Below the pieces are notes generated by a model. The model searched no databases, was not told the DNA's origin, and worked only from the letters and a program-made list of their open reading frames with translations. This document shows positions 1-8,403 of a stretch of DNA of 64,000 nucleotides, one piece after another. A program made the translations under genes and the position numbers. This DNA comes from Halobacillus andaensis (GTDB lineage Bacteria; Bacillota; Bacilli; Bacillales; Halobacillaceae), in NCBI RefSeq assembly GCF_014636475.1, contig NZ_BMEL01000001.1, forward strand, positions 1,178,001-1,242,000, written 5' to 3'. Numbering within the stretch: the stretch's first letter is position 1; each line of letters starts with the position of its first letter.

Positions 1-466
1 GAGCGAGTTCACGTGCAGCCGACAGTCCTGCCGGGCCTCCACCCACAACCGCAACCTTCTTGCCATTCTTTTCACCTGGCTTAAATAGCAGCTGCTCATT
101 CTGAATGGCCCAATCCGTGGCGAAGCGCTGTAAATCTCCAATAACGATCGGTTTGGTCGAATGATTTAACACGCACGCCCCTTCGCACAACTCTTCCGTT
201 GGACAAACACGAGCACACGTCGCACCGACAGGGTTTGAGGACATAATGGTAGTGGCTGATCCTTTTAAATTGCCTGAGGCAATTTTCTTAATAAACTTAG
301 GTATGTCAATATCAGTTGGACATGCTTTGATACAAGGTGCATCATAGCAATACAGACATCGATTCGCTTCTTCTACGGCTTCAGCATTTGTTAACCCCTG
401 GTGAACCTCTTCAAAATTAAGGCTTAAATCCTCCAATGAAATCCCTTTGCTTTTTAACTGACTCAA
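1..466 (-). CDS. preT: PreT-like NAD-dependent dihydropyrimidine dehydrogenase subunit, C-terminus off window
   Basis: This is the first 155 codons of a GltD/PreT-type flavoprotein. The visible part has the cysteine-rich N-terminal Fe-S region (RCLYCYDAPC, then CxxxCPTEELCEGAC) followed by the FAD-binding glycine motif VVGGGPAGLSAA where the window ends. The TTG start is chosen because AAGGAGG lies 7 bases upstream and the only upstream ATG runs straight into a stop. In known pathways PreT passes electrons to PreA to reduce uracil or thymine; the carbamoyl amidohydrolase and semialdehyde dehydrogenase upstream on the same strand support that over a glutamate synthase small subunit, which has similar motifs. 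PreA would be expected beyond position 1. Confidence 0.8.
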   Translation of the reverse strand, partial: MSQLKSKGISLEDLSLNFEEVHQGLTNAEAVEEANRCLYCYDAPCIKACPTDIDIPKFIKKIASGNLKGSATTIMSSNPVGATCARVCPTEELCEGACVLNHSTKPIVIGDLQRFATDWAIQNEQLLFKPGEKNGKKVAVVGGGPAGLSAARELA

Positions 467-543
467 TGCGCTTACCCTCCTTGTATAGATCCCATCTATG
501 CAGGTGCTTCTCGTTGCATTTCCCATCAGTTTACTAATAAAAA

Positions 544-595
544 AGGGCTACATAGAGAAAATTATTATATTTTCCTTTTGCTCTATGTAAACCCT
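544..595 (-). terminator. Hairpin terminator downstream of the nitrilase-family gene
   Basis: AGGGCTACATAGAG and CTCTATGTAAACCCT pair across a loop of about 23 bases. Read on the minus strand the stem is followed by a T-run. It separates the amidohydrolase gene from preT, so preT may be partly uncoupled from it. Confidence 0.6.
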
Positions 596-615
596 TTACG
601 TTGTGTATTTATTGA

Positions 616-1506
616 TTAAGGCAGCAGTTCAACCATATTTTCATAGGTTTCAGGTCGTCGATCGCGATAAAACTGCCACGTATCTCGAACTTCCCGAATA
701 AATTTCTTATCCATCTCTCCAATTATTACTTCATCTTGATCACGACTGGCAGTTGCCACAAAGCCGCCACGCGGGTCCACTAAATAGGACTGTCCATAAA
801 ACTCTCCCATGTTCCAAGGCTTTTCATAACCTACCCGGTTAATCGCCCCTAAGTAATAACCATTAGCTACCGCATGGGCTGGCTGTTCCAGCTTCCATAA
901 ATACTCTGAGAGACCAGCTACTGTGGCTGAAGGATTAAAGACAACCTCCGCACCATTTAAACCTAGTAATCTTGCCCCTTCTGGGAAGTGACGATCATAG
1001 CAGATATAGACGCCTACTTTGGCAAAAGCTGTATCAAATACAGGGTAGCCTAAGTTGCCAGGCTTAAAGTAATACTTTTCCCAAAACCCATATCCTTCGT
1101 CTCCAACTTTTACTTGAGGGATATGATGTTTCCTATATTTCCCTAAGTATGAACCGTCCGCGTCAATAACGGCAGCCGTATTGTAATAGGTCGCAATGCC
1201 TTCCTTTTCATAGATAGGCAATACAATCACTACACCCAACTCTTTAGCTAAATCTTGGAATTGTCTAGTCGTTGGACCATTTGGGATTTCCTCCGCCGCA
1301 TCATACCATTTGGAATTTTGTTCTGAACAAAAGTAAGGTCCATAAAAAATCTCCTGCAAGCAAATGATCTGAGCACCTTTATCCGCTGCCTCTTTCACAA
1401 GCTTCACATGCTTTTCTATAGCATGCTTCTTATGAACTTCAACCGGTTCGTTACCATCTACATCGTGGGAAGCTTGTATTAATCCAATTTGTACTTTATC
1501 TGACAC
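616..1506 (-). CDS. Nitrilase-superfamily N-carbamoyl amidohydrolase (beta-ureidopropionase-like)
   Basis: A 296-residue single-domain carbon-nitrogen hydrolase. The Glu-Lys-Cys triad is visible as E52 in LQEIFYG, K126 in KYRKHHIPQ and C169 in VYICYDRHFPE. Family members cleave N-carbamoyl-beta-alanine or N-carbamoylputrescine to amine, CO2 and ammonia in the cytoplasm. The neighbours argue for the beta-ureidopropionase role: preT (pyrimidine reduction) lies downstream and a malonate/methylmalonate semialdehyde dehydrogenase upstream. It is separated from both by hairpins, so it probably has its own promoter in the 345-base gap upstream, which holds a large nested dyad. N-carbamoylputrescine amidase remains possible. 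Confidence 0.8.
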   Translation of the reverse strand: MSDKVQIGLIQASHDVDGNEPVEVHKKHAIEKHVKLVKEAADKGAQIICLQEIFYGPYFCSEQNSKWYDAAEEIPNGPTTRQFQDLAKELGVVIVLPIYEKEGIATYYNTAAVIDADGSYLGKYRKHHIPQVKVGDEGYGFWEKYYFKPGNLGYPVFDTAFAKVGVYICYDRHFPEGARLLGLNGAEVVFNPSATVAGLSEYLWKLEQPAHAVANGYYLGAINRVGYEKPWNMGEFYGQSYLVDPRGGFVATASRDQDEVIIGEMDKKFIREVRDTWQFYRDRRPETYENMVELLP

Positions 1507-1639
1507 TTGAATTCCTCCTTATGTAAGAGTTTTAATTAGTGGTGTAAAATAAAAGTGATTGTGGAAGAAATCCGCCCCTTTTATAATTTATTGAATTTTT
1601 TCTATTTACTGAAAATTTTGTAACTTAATTAATACTTTA

Positions 1640-1731
1640 CACTATTTTTACATTTTTTCCACTATACACATTGTTAAATTTCATAGTGGAAATTTTTCCA
1701 TTTCGTAAAATGTAGATCATCAAAAATAGTG
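1640..1731. promoter_or_regulatory. Nested 92-bp inverted repeat in the promoter region of the amidohydrolase gene
   Basis: Three sets of arms nest around a centre near 1674: CACTATTTTT (1640) with AAAAATAGTG (1722-1731); TACATTTT (1649) with AAAATGTA (1707-1714); TTTCCACTAT (1656-1665) with ATAGTGGAAA (1683-1692). It could be a repressor or activator binding region or a structured leader. No matching known operator was recognised. The rest of the 1507-1851 gap shows no gene. Confidence 0.5.
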
Positions 1732-1806
1732 AGGCTGGTGGGTGTAAGAGTCAATCTGCAGTCATCGTTATGAAATGAAAAAAAGGGGGAGTTTGACTAT
1801 CTAAAA

Positions 1807-1837
1807 ACGCGGGACTCCTGACAGCAGGAGCCCGCGT
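1807..1837 (-). terminator. Terminator of mmsA
   Basis: ACGCGGG-A-CTCCTG pairs with CAGGAG-CCCGCGT around ACAG; on the minus strand the stem is followed by TTTTTAG. It lies 15 bases past the mmsA stop. Confidence 0.85.
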
Positions 1838-1851
1838 TGTAGTCACATGGT

Positions 1852-3324
1852 TTAAAACCAGCGTTGAGTAAGCATTTTCTTCTTCGTATAAAAGTTCACG
1901 CCATCTTTGCCATTGGCATGTAAATCTCCATAAAATGATTTCTTCGCTCCGGAAAACGGGAAGAAAGCCATAGGGGCAGGAACGTTTACATTAACACCCA
2001 GCATGCCTGCATCCATTTCTTCTCTAAACTGTCTAACCGCCTGCCCGCTTGATGTATAAATAACGGCTCCATTCGCAAATTCTGATTTATTCGCTACGTT
2101 AATCGCTTCGTCCAACGATTCAGCACGCACAATACTAAGTACAGGTGCGAAAATCTCATCTTTCCAAATCTTCATATCTTCTGTCACGTAGTCAAAAATC
2201 GTGGCTCCTAAGAAGTAACCCGATTCATTTTCACGCAGTTCAACTCTGCCATCTCTGACTAACTTGGCGTTGTCCTTCTCTCCTTCTTCAATATAATGAA
2301 CCACACGATCTCTATGAGTCTCGCGAATTAACGGTCCTAAGCTCGTCGTTTCAGCCAATCCGTCACCTACATTAAGCTCATCAGCCGCCTGCTTAATTTT
2401 CTCTACTAATTGATCACCTACATCACCGACGGCTACGACTACAGAGCATGCCATACAGCGTTCCCCTGCACTACCAAAAGCAGCGTTGATGATCCCTTCC
2501 ACCGATTTGTCTATATTACAATCTGGCAGAACGATCGAGTGATTTTTCGCACCGGCTAATGCCTGCACGCGTTTCCCATGATTTGCAGCTGTCTTATACA
2601 CATACTCAGCCACAGGCTGGGAACCTACAAAGGAAATCGCTTCAACATCTTCGTGCTCCAATAAACCATTGACGACATCATGCGCGCCGTTCACTAGATT
2701 TAATACACCTTTTGGAAGCCCTGAATCATGCATTAGCTCAACAAGGTATTTAGCAAGAATTGGGGTGCGCTCAGATGGCTTCAGAACAAACGTATTTCCA
2801 CACGCAATAGCTAACGGGAACATCCAAAGCGGCACCATCATTGGGAAGTTAAATGGTGTAATCCCCCCTACGACACCAATTGGATAACGGTACATTCCAG
2901 AATCAATGCCATCCGCAATATCAGGAAGCATTTCTCCCATCATTAATGATGGAGCTCCTGCAGCAAATTCGACGCATTCAATTCCTCTTTGAACTTCACC
3001 CATCGCGTCTTTTTTCGTTTTACCATTTTCTAGAGTAATGACCTTCGCCAATTCTTCATGATTTTCTTTTAACTTCTGTTGATACTCAAACAACACTCTT
3101 GCACGCTTCGTTACCGGAGTTTTGCTCCAGCTTTTAAACGCTTCTTTTGCAGACTTTACTGCTTTATCTACATCATCCTTCGATGAAATGGGCACTCGAG
3201 CGATGATTTCACCCGTCGCAGGGTTTGGCACTTCCTCAACCTGATCTCCTTCGGAAGCGACCCACTCTCCATTAATAAAATTTTGAATCAACAGTTGATT
3301 AGACTTTGAGAAAGTTGTCTCCAT
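1852..3324 (-). CDS. mmsA: CoA-acylating methylmalonate/malonate semialdehyde dehydrogenase
   Basis: A 490-residue aldehyde dehydrogenase with the MMSDH signature: TPFNFPM with the oxyanion Asn at 159, the NAD-binding [11 protein letters not shown] segment near 231-241, and catalytic Cys290 in [10 protein letters not shown]. The enzyme converts malonate semialdehyde to acetyl-CoA, or methylmalonate semialdehyde to propionyl-CoA. In B. subtilis the ortholog iolA serves inositol catabolism; here no iol gene is visible and the neighbours are pyrimidine-catabolic, so beta-alanine disposal is the likelier job (inference). The start is preceded by an AGGTGA site. Length is typical of the family. 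Confidence 0.9.
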   Translation of the reverse strand: METTFSKSNQLLIQNFINGEWVASEGDQVEEVPNPATGEIIARVPISSKDDVDKAVKSAKEAFKSWSKTPVTKRARVLFEYQQKLKENHEELAKVITLENGKTKKDAMGEVQRGIECVEFAAGAPSLMMGEMLPDIADGIDSGMYRYPIGVVGGITPFNFPMMVPLWMFPLAIACGNTFVLKPSERTPILAKYLVELMHDSGLPKGVLNLVNGAHDVVNGLLEHEDVEAISFVGSQPVAEYVYKTAANHGKRVQALAGAKNHSIVLPDCNIDKSVEGIINAAFGSAGERCMACSVVVAVGDVGDQLVEKIKQAADELNVGDGLAETTSLGPLIRETHRDRVVHYIEEGEKDNAKLVRDGRVELRENESGYFLGATIFDYVTEDMKIWKDEIFAPVLSIVRAESLDEAINVANKSEFANGAVIYTSSGQAVRQFREEMDAGMLGVNVNVPAPMAFFPFSGAKKSFYGDLHANGKDGVNFYTKKKMLTQRWF

Positions 3325-3465
3325 TTTTTCACCTCAATTGTAAGATTCTGTTTCCTATACTCATTAAGTATAATTTCAGAATATTTCAACATCAATGGAC
3401 GAAGTGTCAAATTAAATGGAGCATTAATTGACAAAGTGACGTTTCACTTGTCAAAAAGCTTTATG

Positions 3466-3490
3466 GTTGAATTCTTTCTTGATTGGGCAC
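3466..3490 (+). promoter_or_regulatory. SigB-like promoter of the SDR gene
   Basis: GTTGAA (3466-3471), a 13-base spacer and GGGCAC (3485-3490) resemble the general-stress sigma factor consensus GTTTAA-N13/14-GGGTAT. It lies 38 bases before the chosen ATG. Related SDR genes in B. subtilis belong to the SigB regulon, which is why the match is noted. Confidence 0.4.
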
Positions 3491-3527
3491 CCTTACTGTT
3501 AACTCACTTTTCACGGGAGGAAGTCAT

Positions 3528-4391
3528 ATGACAAATCAAAAGAAACAAATACAGCCTAAACAGCATCAAGATCGGCAGCCGGGATATGAGTATGAAATGA
3601 ACCCGCTACCGGAATACGTAGACCCTAACTATAAAGGAAGCGGTAAACTGGACGGCAAAGTAGCTGTGATTACTGGAGGAGACAGCGGAATTGGCAGAGC
3701 TGTCAGCGTATACTTTGCCAAAGAAGGTGCAGACGTAGCTATCATTTACTTAGATGAACATGCCGACGCTGAAACGACAAAAGGACTTGTCGAAAATGAA
3801 GGTCGCACATGCATGCTGATCAGCGGTAATGTTGGAAATGCGGGTTTTTGTGAAGATGCCGTAACGAAAGTAACGAGTGAGCTAGGCAGGATTGATGTGT
3901 TAGTCAATAATGCGGCCGTGCAGTTCCCTCAAGAAGACTTTATGGACATTACAAATGAACAAATGGAACAGACTTTTCGGGTTAATTTTTTCTCCTATTT
4001 TTATATGGCAAAAGCCGTCCTTCCTTACTTAAAGAAAGGTAGTACGATCATCAACACTTCGTCTGTTACGGCTTACGCAGGAAATGAACAATTGATTGAC
4101 TATACAGCAACCAAGGGAGCCATTACTTCCTTTACCCGAGCTCTGTCTAAATCTTTAGTTGGAAAAGGAATTCGAGTAAATGGAGTAGCGCCAGGACCTA
4201 TATGGACACCCTTAATTGTTTCAAGCTTTGATGCAAAAAAAGCTTCAGAGTTCGGGTCGGATAACCCCATGGCCCGTCCAGGCCAACCAAGAGAAGTCGC
4301 CCCTGCCTTTGTTTATTTAGCAAGTGATGATTCGAGCTATGTAACGGGACAGATGATCCATGTCAATGGCGGCATCATTGTAAATGGGTAA
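3528..4391 (+). CDS. Short-chain dehydrogenase/reductase, general-stress type
   Basis: A 287-residue classical SDR. After a hydrophilic N-terminal extension of about 45 residues (GYEYEMNPLPEY, typical of the YhdF/YdaD stress group) come the Rossmann motif TGGDSGIGRA, NNAA, the catalytic Ser in NTSSV, the YTATK motif with Tyr and Lys, and the PGPIWTPL segment. The substrate cannot be told. The ATG at 3528 is chosen over 3483 because GGGAGG lies directly upstream. It stands alone, with a stress-type promoter before it and a terminator after it, so general stress induction is likely. Confidence 0.88.
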   Translation: MTNQKKQIQPKQHQDRQPGYEYEMNPLPEYVDPNYKGSGKLDGKVAVITGGDSGIGRAVSVYFAKEGADVAIIYLDEHADAETTKGLVENEGRTCMLISGNVGNAGFCEDAVTKVTSELGRIDVLVNNAAVQFPQEDFMDITNEQMEQTFRVNFFSYFYMAKAVLPYLKKGSTIINTSSVTAYAGNEQLIDYTATKGAITSFTRALSKSLVGKGIRVNGVAPGPIWTPLIVSSFDAKKASEFGSDNPMARPGQPREVAPAFVYLASDDSSYVTGQMIHVNGGIIVNG

Positions 4392-4395
4392 ATAA

Positions 4396-4433
4396 AAAGG
4401 AGAAGCTGCTTCCAACCTGCAGCTTCTCCTTTT
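4396..4433 (+). terminator. Terminator of the SDR gene
   Basis: AGGAGAAGCTGC pairs perfectly with GCAGCTTCTCCT over a 9-base loop, followed by TTTTCT. Confidence 0.9.
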
Positions 4434-4495
4434 CTCATGACGAAGTCGTAACTAGTATACTATGTATATTTTCTATATATGGTAGATTGTCTTAT

Positions 4496-4522
4496 ACACA
4501 TTAGGAATAAACTCATAAAATA
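4496..4522 (+). promoter_or_regulatory. SigK-like promoter of the Asn/Arg-rich gene
   Basis: AC (4496), a 16-base spacer and CATAAAATA (4514-4522) fit the late mother-cell consensus AC-N16/17-CATANNNTA. It is 31 bases ahead of the start codon. Confidence 0.4.
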
Positions 4523-4552
4523 CAGTATCCAATAGAAAAGGAGGTGACTTCT

Positions 4553-4834
4553 ATGGGATGCTGTCGAAACAACAATGATGTAGGCGGCGCTTCAAATAAT
4601 CGCAGAAAAAGAAGAAATGACGTAGCTGGAGTTCGTAATTTTAACGGAAGCAGCTGTAACAACAACGACGTAGCAGGGGTTTCTGATGATAACTTCCGCG
4701 TACCTGTTAAATCTTTTATTGAAGGTGAAGATTTTTGCCGTGCTGTAAACCGCTGCTTACGCAATGACTTAGCTGGCGCTGAAGACGATCGACGTCGAAG
4801 AAACAAAGGCCGTCACTGGGATAGTTGGTTCTAA
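4553..4834 (+). CDS. Small Asn/Arg-rich repeat protein, candidate spore coat protein
   Basis: A 93-residue protein I cannot assign to a family. It begins MGCC and carries four degenerate copies of an N-D-V-A-G-type motif (NNNDVGG, RNDVAG, NNNDVAG, RNDLAG) separated by Arg-rich or Asp-rich patches, and ends HWDSWF. Three cysteines are clustered (two at the N-terminus and one near 32), with two more in FCRAVNRC. No signal peptide or membrane segment is seen. A perfect AAAGGAGGTGA site fixes the ATG at 4553. The SigK-like promoter and composition suggest a late sporulation surface protein; this is inference only. Confidence 0.7.
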   Translation: MGCCRNNNDVGGASNNRRKRRNDVAGVRNFNGSSCNNNDVAGVSDDNFRVPVKSFIEGEDFCRAVNRCLRNDLAGAEDDRRRRNKGRHWDSWF

Positions 4835-4901
4835 ATTTGAATCCTATGCTCCACCACTAGGACTCTCTCGATCTATTCGTTAATGATCGGTTACTATTTT
4901 T

Positions 4902-4965
4902 AAAGACGTGCTCCAGGTTCCGCTATTACTGGGTCGATAAAGGAATCGAGCACGTCTTTTTTTAT
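4902..4965 (+). terminator. Hairpin with T-run after the Asn/Arg-rich gene
   Basis: AAAGACGTGCTC (4902) pairs with GAGCACGTCTTT (ending 4958) over a long 34-base loop and is followed by seven Ts. The remaining part of the 398-base gap to 5232 shows no gene. Confidence 0.65.
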
Positions 4966-5145
4966 CACTATTAGTACATAATTCGTTCGATATCAACGAA
5001 ATTCTTCTATAAAAGAAAAGAGCGCCGTCTCCTCTCAAGTAAGAATAGGGCTATTTCATCGCTAAAAAAGGTTAAATACTTTTATACGCACTTATATATT
5101 AAAACAATTTAATTGCCTTATGTTATTCACACCGATTAAAACAAG

Positions 5146-5176
5146 AAAAAGAGGGAAATAAATCTCCCCTCTTTTT
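5146..5176 (-). terminator. Terminator of the LCP-DUF1510 gene
   Basis: AAAAAGAGGG and CCCTCTTTTT pair over an 11-base loop; the A and T tracts let it work in both directions. Confidence 0.75.
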
Positions 5177-5232
5177 CATTAAAAAATTATATTTTCCAGC
5201 AAACACCGCTTCAGGAATCCATCTCTATATTA

Positions 5233-6756
5233 TCAGCTCTTCTTATCATTTTTATGAAGCACTTCTACTTTGGTAGGTTTGTATCCTGCCCCATCCACCC
5301 ATGAGACGTAGACACGATAGTTATTGGATTGTGTTTTATTAGTCACCGTAGCAATGACACTTTTTGAGCCATCACCACTCACCCACCATACGATCATATC
5401 ACTTTTCGTTAATCCAGCCCCTTTTGAAATAGCTGCAGTCATTTCTTCCCAATCCTGTGATCCTTTTTCAAAGGTTACTCCCGTATAGTTTTCCTGCTTA
5501 GTAGGTATTGGAGCCCAATCTTCAGTAATTACTTTAACGACATTCGAATCGCCTCTATTCTCGACGGTTTCTTCCTCTGAATCTTTATTTTCCTTTTCTT
5601 TTTGTTCTTTTGTCTTTTCTTGCACTTCATGAGAACCCTCTGGGTGGTTTTCTTCCGCTTCCTTAGAGTTTTCTTCCTCTGAACCTGTATCTTCTGTTTC
5701 TTTATGTTCATTTGATCCTTCTTGCTCTTTACGAGAAGCCTCTACATTAGTTTCTTCCGATTCTTTGGAGATTTCTTCTTCAGAGTCACTTGACTCAGGA
5801 TCTTGTGTCTGCTCTTTTTCAGCATATTGATTCTTATCATTGAGCTCTAAATGATTTTTCAGGGTAGTAGATATTTTATTGAGTTCTTTCTTATCAGGCA
5901 TATAATAGTAAGTTCCCTTTATAGTTTTATCTTCTCCTGCGATTTCATAATCGGTTATATTTTCTTGAGCTTCTTTATAATTTGATTGAAGCCTCCAAAG
6001 TTCAAAAAGATTGAAGTTTGTATTTACATTTTTTCCAACCACTTGGGCTATTTCCCCAATTTTCGTGACAGAAGATAGATTGGATCCTTTTTGTAAAACA
6101 GACTCTATGACTTGCCGCTGGCGTTTTTGCCGACCTAAGTCTCCTCTTGGATCCAACTCTCTCATTCGAGCATACAATAAAGCTTCTTTACCATCTAAAG
6201 TAAGTTTACCTTTAGGGAAGTCCACTTTTTCATCAGTGAACTCTAAATTATGAGTACGGAACTCAAAATCATTGTTTACTTCCACTCCATCTAAGGTATC
6301 AACAATACCAGTAAAGCTTTTCATATCTACTTCTATATAATAATCAACCGGAACATTTAAAAGATTTTCAACAGAATTCATGGTCATCTCTACATCCCCA
6401 ACACCATAAGCACTGTTGATTTTGTCTAATCCTCCTTCGATCTTTGTATACGTATCGCGAGGAATACTAACCATTTTAACGGACTTGGAGGCAGGATTAA
6501 TGGTCAATAGAACCAAAGTATCGGTTTGTCCACCTTGTTCACCTGCTCGAGTATCCGTACCCATTACTAATACAGATATAGGATCCCCATCCTTAAGGCT
6601 GATTTCTTCCAGTCGATCTCCAAATTTTCCCTTTCTGTCGATCTCTTTGACAATATTAGAGGAAGTTGTAGTTGTAAACTGAAATACATAACTGATGACC
6701 CCTAAAGTTAGCACTGTACAAGCTGTTAAAATAAAAAGTACGGCTTTTTTACCCAT
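5233..6756 (-). CDS. LytR-CpsA-Psr protein fused to a YrrS-type (DUF1510) C-terminal domain
   Basis: A 507-residue protein. After one N-terminal membrane segment (AVLFILTACTVLTLGVISYVF, first half shown) an extracellular LCP domain runs from about 55 to 220, with LVMGTDTR, IPRDTY, LDKINSAY and RMRELDPRGDLGRQKRQR. LCP proteins attach wall polymers to peptidoglycan. Residues about 300-400 are a Glu/Ser/Lys-rich linker made of two to three imperfect repeats of about 35 residues starting SEEE. The last 95 residues (WAPIPTKQ to YKPTKVEVLH) resemble DUF1510, found alone in B. subtilis YrrS. The start is MGKK at 6756, with GGAGG 9 bases upstream. It is the last gene of a three-gene polysaccharide cluster. 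Confidence 0.85.
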   Translation of the reverse strand: MGKKAVLFILTACTVLTLGVISYVFQFTTTTSSNIVKEIDRKGKFGDRLEEISLKDGDPISVLVMGTDTRAGEQGGQTDTLVLLTINPASKSVKMVSIPRDTYTKIEGGLDKINSAYGVGDVEMTMNSVENLLNVPVDYYIEVDMKSFTGIVDTLDGVEVNNDFEFRTHNLEFTDEKVDFPKGKLTLDGKEALLYARMRELDPRGDLGRQKRQRQVIESVLQKGSNLSSVTKIGEIAQVVGKNVNTNFNLFELWRLQSNYKEAQENITDYEIAGEDKTIKGTYYYMPDKKELNKISTTLKNHLELNDKNQYAEKEQTQDPESSDSEEEISKESEETNVEASRKEQEGSNEHKETEDTGSEEENSKEAEENHPEGSHEVQEKTKEQKEKENKDSEEETVENRGDSNVVKVITEDWAPIPTKQENYTGVTFEKGSQDWEEMTAAISKGAGLTKSDMIVWWVSGDGSKSVIATVTNKTQSNNYRVYVSWVDGAGYKPTKVEVLHKNDKKS

Positions 6757-6815
6757 TGACCAATCCTCCACTATCAAGCCTATTACCTGTCTTTGTTGCA
6801 GGTGTTTTCCCGTGC

Positions 6816-8213
6816 TTAAGCGGCATTTTTAGTAGCCTTATTATGATAAGTTCTCCCTGTACGAGCAACTTTGTTCCATTTCTTGTTGAAGAAATAAGAG
6901 ATACTTCCATACATTACAAAATACATAGTTACAAATCGATAAACTAAAATATCAAAAATGATGGCTGAAAACAATCGGAAACCATCTTTCCAGTTAAATG
7001 TAAATCCGTAATGCTTTCCTTGCTTAATCGCTACCACATCATAAATCACCCCAAATATGAATATCCAGAACATATAGAAAAACACATAATTCAAATATGA
7101 ATTTTCAGGTGCGTTGATCATATTTACGATAACGATAACGGTCATGATATATGAAGCAAGGGTGCCTATTAGGAATGCCTCAAACACATAAAAAAAGGAA
7201 ACGGCTTTTGAAAATATGGTTTTCCCAAAGAAAGATCGAAAATGAATAATACAATCTATATATGCCTTTTGCCAGCGCAAACGCTGCTTTGTTAAGTCTT
7301 TCCATGTCTCAGGCAATTCAGTAAAACCGACAGCGTCAGATATAAAACTAATTTTGAAGTTTTTGTGTTTCGCTATGAGTTCATGAATACGCAGGGTAAT
7401 GTCAATATCTTCTCCAATTGTTTTTCGATATCCCCCCACATCTTGAAGCACTTGTTTTCTGAAAATACCAAACGCACCTGATATAACCGCCAAGCCTTTA
7501 AAGCGGACCAGCGACAATTTTGATATATAAAATGCTTTTAGGAAATCCAGAACTTGAACTCGCAGCAGCATGTTTGCATTACGTAAAGACAACCGGTTCG
7601 AAGAATGCTTTGACTTTGCTTGCAAAACATGTACCATGCCGCCTGCAGCAACTACATCTTCATCACTAAAGGTATCGTTGACAGCAGGTAATGCCATATC
7701 TTCCAAAATAGTGTCTGCATCTAATGTAATCGTAATTTCTTTACTGGAATATTCGATCCCAGCATTTAATGCATCAGCTTTTCCGCCATTCTCCTTATCT
7801 ATAACGTAGATATTAGGGTAAAGTTCAGATTGATAGGTTTCTTTGACTTTTTCATGAGACAGCTTCCCGTCCGTAGATATTTTACATGGATGCAGCTGCA
7901 GCATTTTATCTAAATAAATCAACGTATCATCTGTTGAACCGTCATTGATATAAAGCACCTCCAGTTGAGAATAAGGTAACGATTTCATGTTCTCAATTGA
8001 AGTTTCTAAAATACCCGTTTCATTAAAACAAGGAACTAAAATGCTCATTCCTTTTTCATCTTCTGGCTCATGATCCATCATCCATTTTTTCAGTGTAGCC
8101 TCTCGTTTATTGGACCTTTCATTAGATTCACGGAACCAAGGTAAAGAATGGTATAAATGCAACACCGGAAACGTAACACTTAATATGAAAAAAACCATGA
8201 TTAATATTTCCAA
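6816..8213 (-). CDS. Family 2 glycosyltransferase, PgaC/IcaA-like processive polysaccharide synthase
   Basis: A 465-residue membrane glycosyltransferase. It has an N-terminal membrane segment, a cytosolic GT2 domain with LYINDGSTDDT, the DxD-like LDADT, the acceptor motif GEDIDITLR and QRLRWQKA (QxxRW), and then about four C-terminal membrane spans. This arrangement is that of synthases that polymerise and export beta-1,6-N-acetylglucosamine or similar sugars. The LysM-NodB deacetylase lies upstream and an LCP protein downstream, which supports a secreted, partly deacetylated amino-sugar polymer; the exact sugar cannot be told. A gap of 190 bases upstream may hold a separate promoter. Confidence 0.85.
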   Translation of the reverse strand: MEILIMVFFILSVTFPVLHLYHSLPWFRESNERSNKREATLKKWMMDHEPEDEKGMSILVPCFNETGILETSIENMKSLPYSQLEVLYINDGSTDDTLIYLDKMLQLHPCKISTDGKLSHEKVKETYQSELYPNIYVIDKENGGKADALNAGIEYSSKEITITLDADTILEDMALPAVNDTFSDEDVVAAGGMVHVLQAKSKHSSNRLSLRNANMLLRVQVLDFLKAFYISKLSLVRFKGLAVISGAFGIFRKQVLQDVGGYRKTIGEDIDITLRIHELIAKHKNFKISFISDAVGFTELPETWKDLTKQRLRWQKAYIDCIIHFRSFFGKTIFSKAVSFFYVFEAFLIGTLASYIMTVIVIVNMINAPENSYLNYVFFYMFWIFIFGVIYDVVAIKQGKHYGFTFNWKDGFRLFSAIIFDILVYRFVTMYFVMYGSISYFFNKKWNKVARTGRTYHNKATKNAA

Positions 8214-8403
8214 AAGAACACTCCTTTAATAAATATCAAACCTAATTTGAAGTTCGTCTACTAAAAATAAATGCTCGTAACGGCAAGTTTTTTAGTAGGT
8301 AGACTCTCAAATGAAATGCTTGCTCACAGTTGTTGAAGTACAGTTCTTGACTACCCATATAGATATGACTTTTTCTCAAACATACCTTAATGGCTAATTG
8401 AGT

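Noticed and set aside
4513-4806. 97-codon minus-strand frame
   Set aside because: Fully antisense to the Asn/Arg-rich gene, which has a perfect ribosome site and promoter; composition is Ser/Leu/Arg shadow type.
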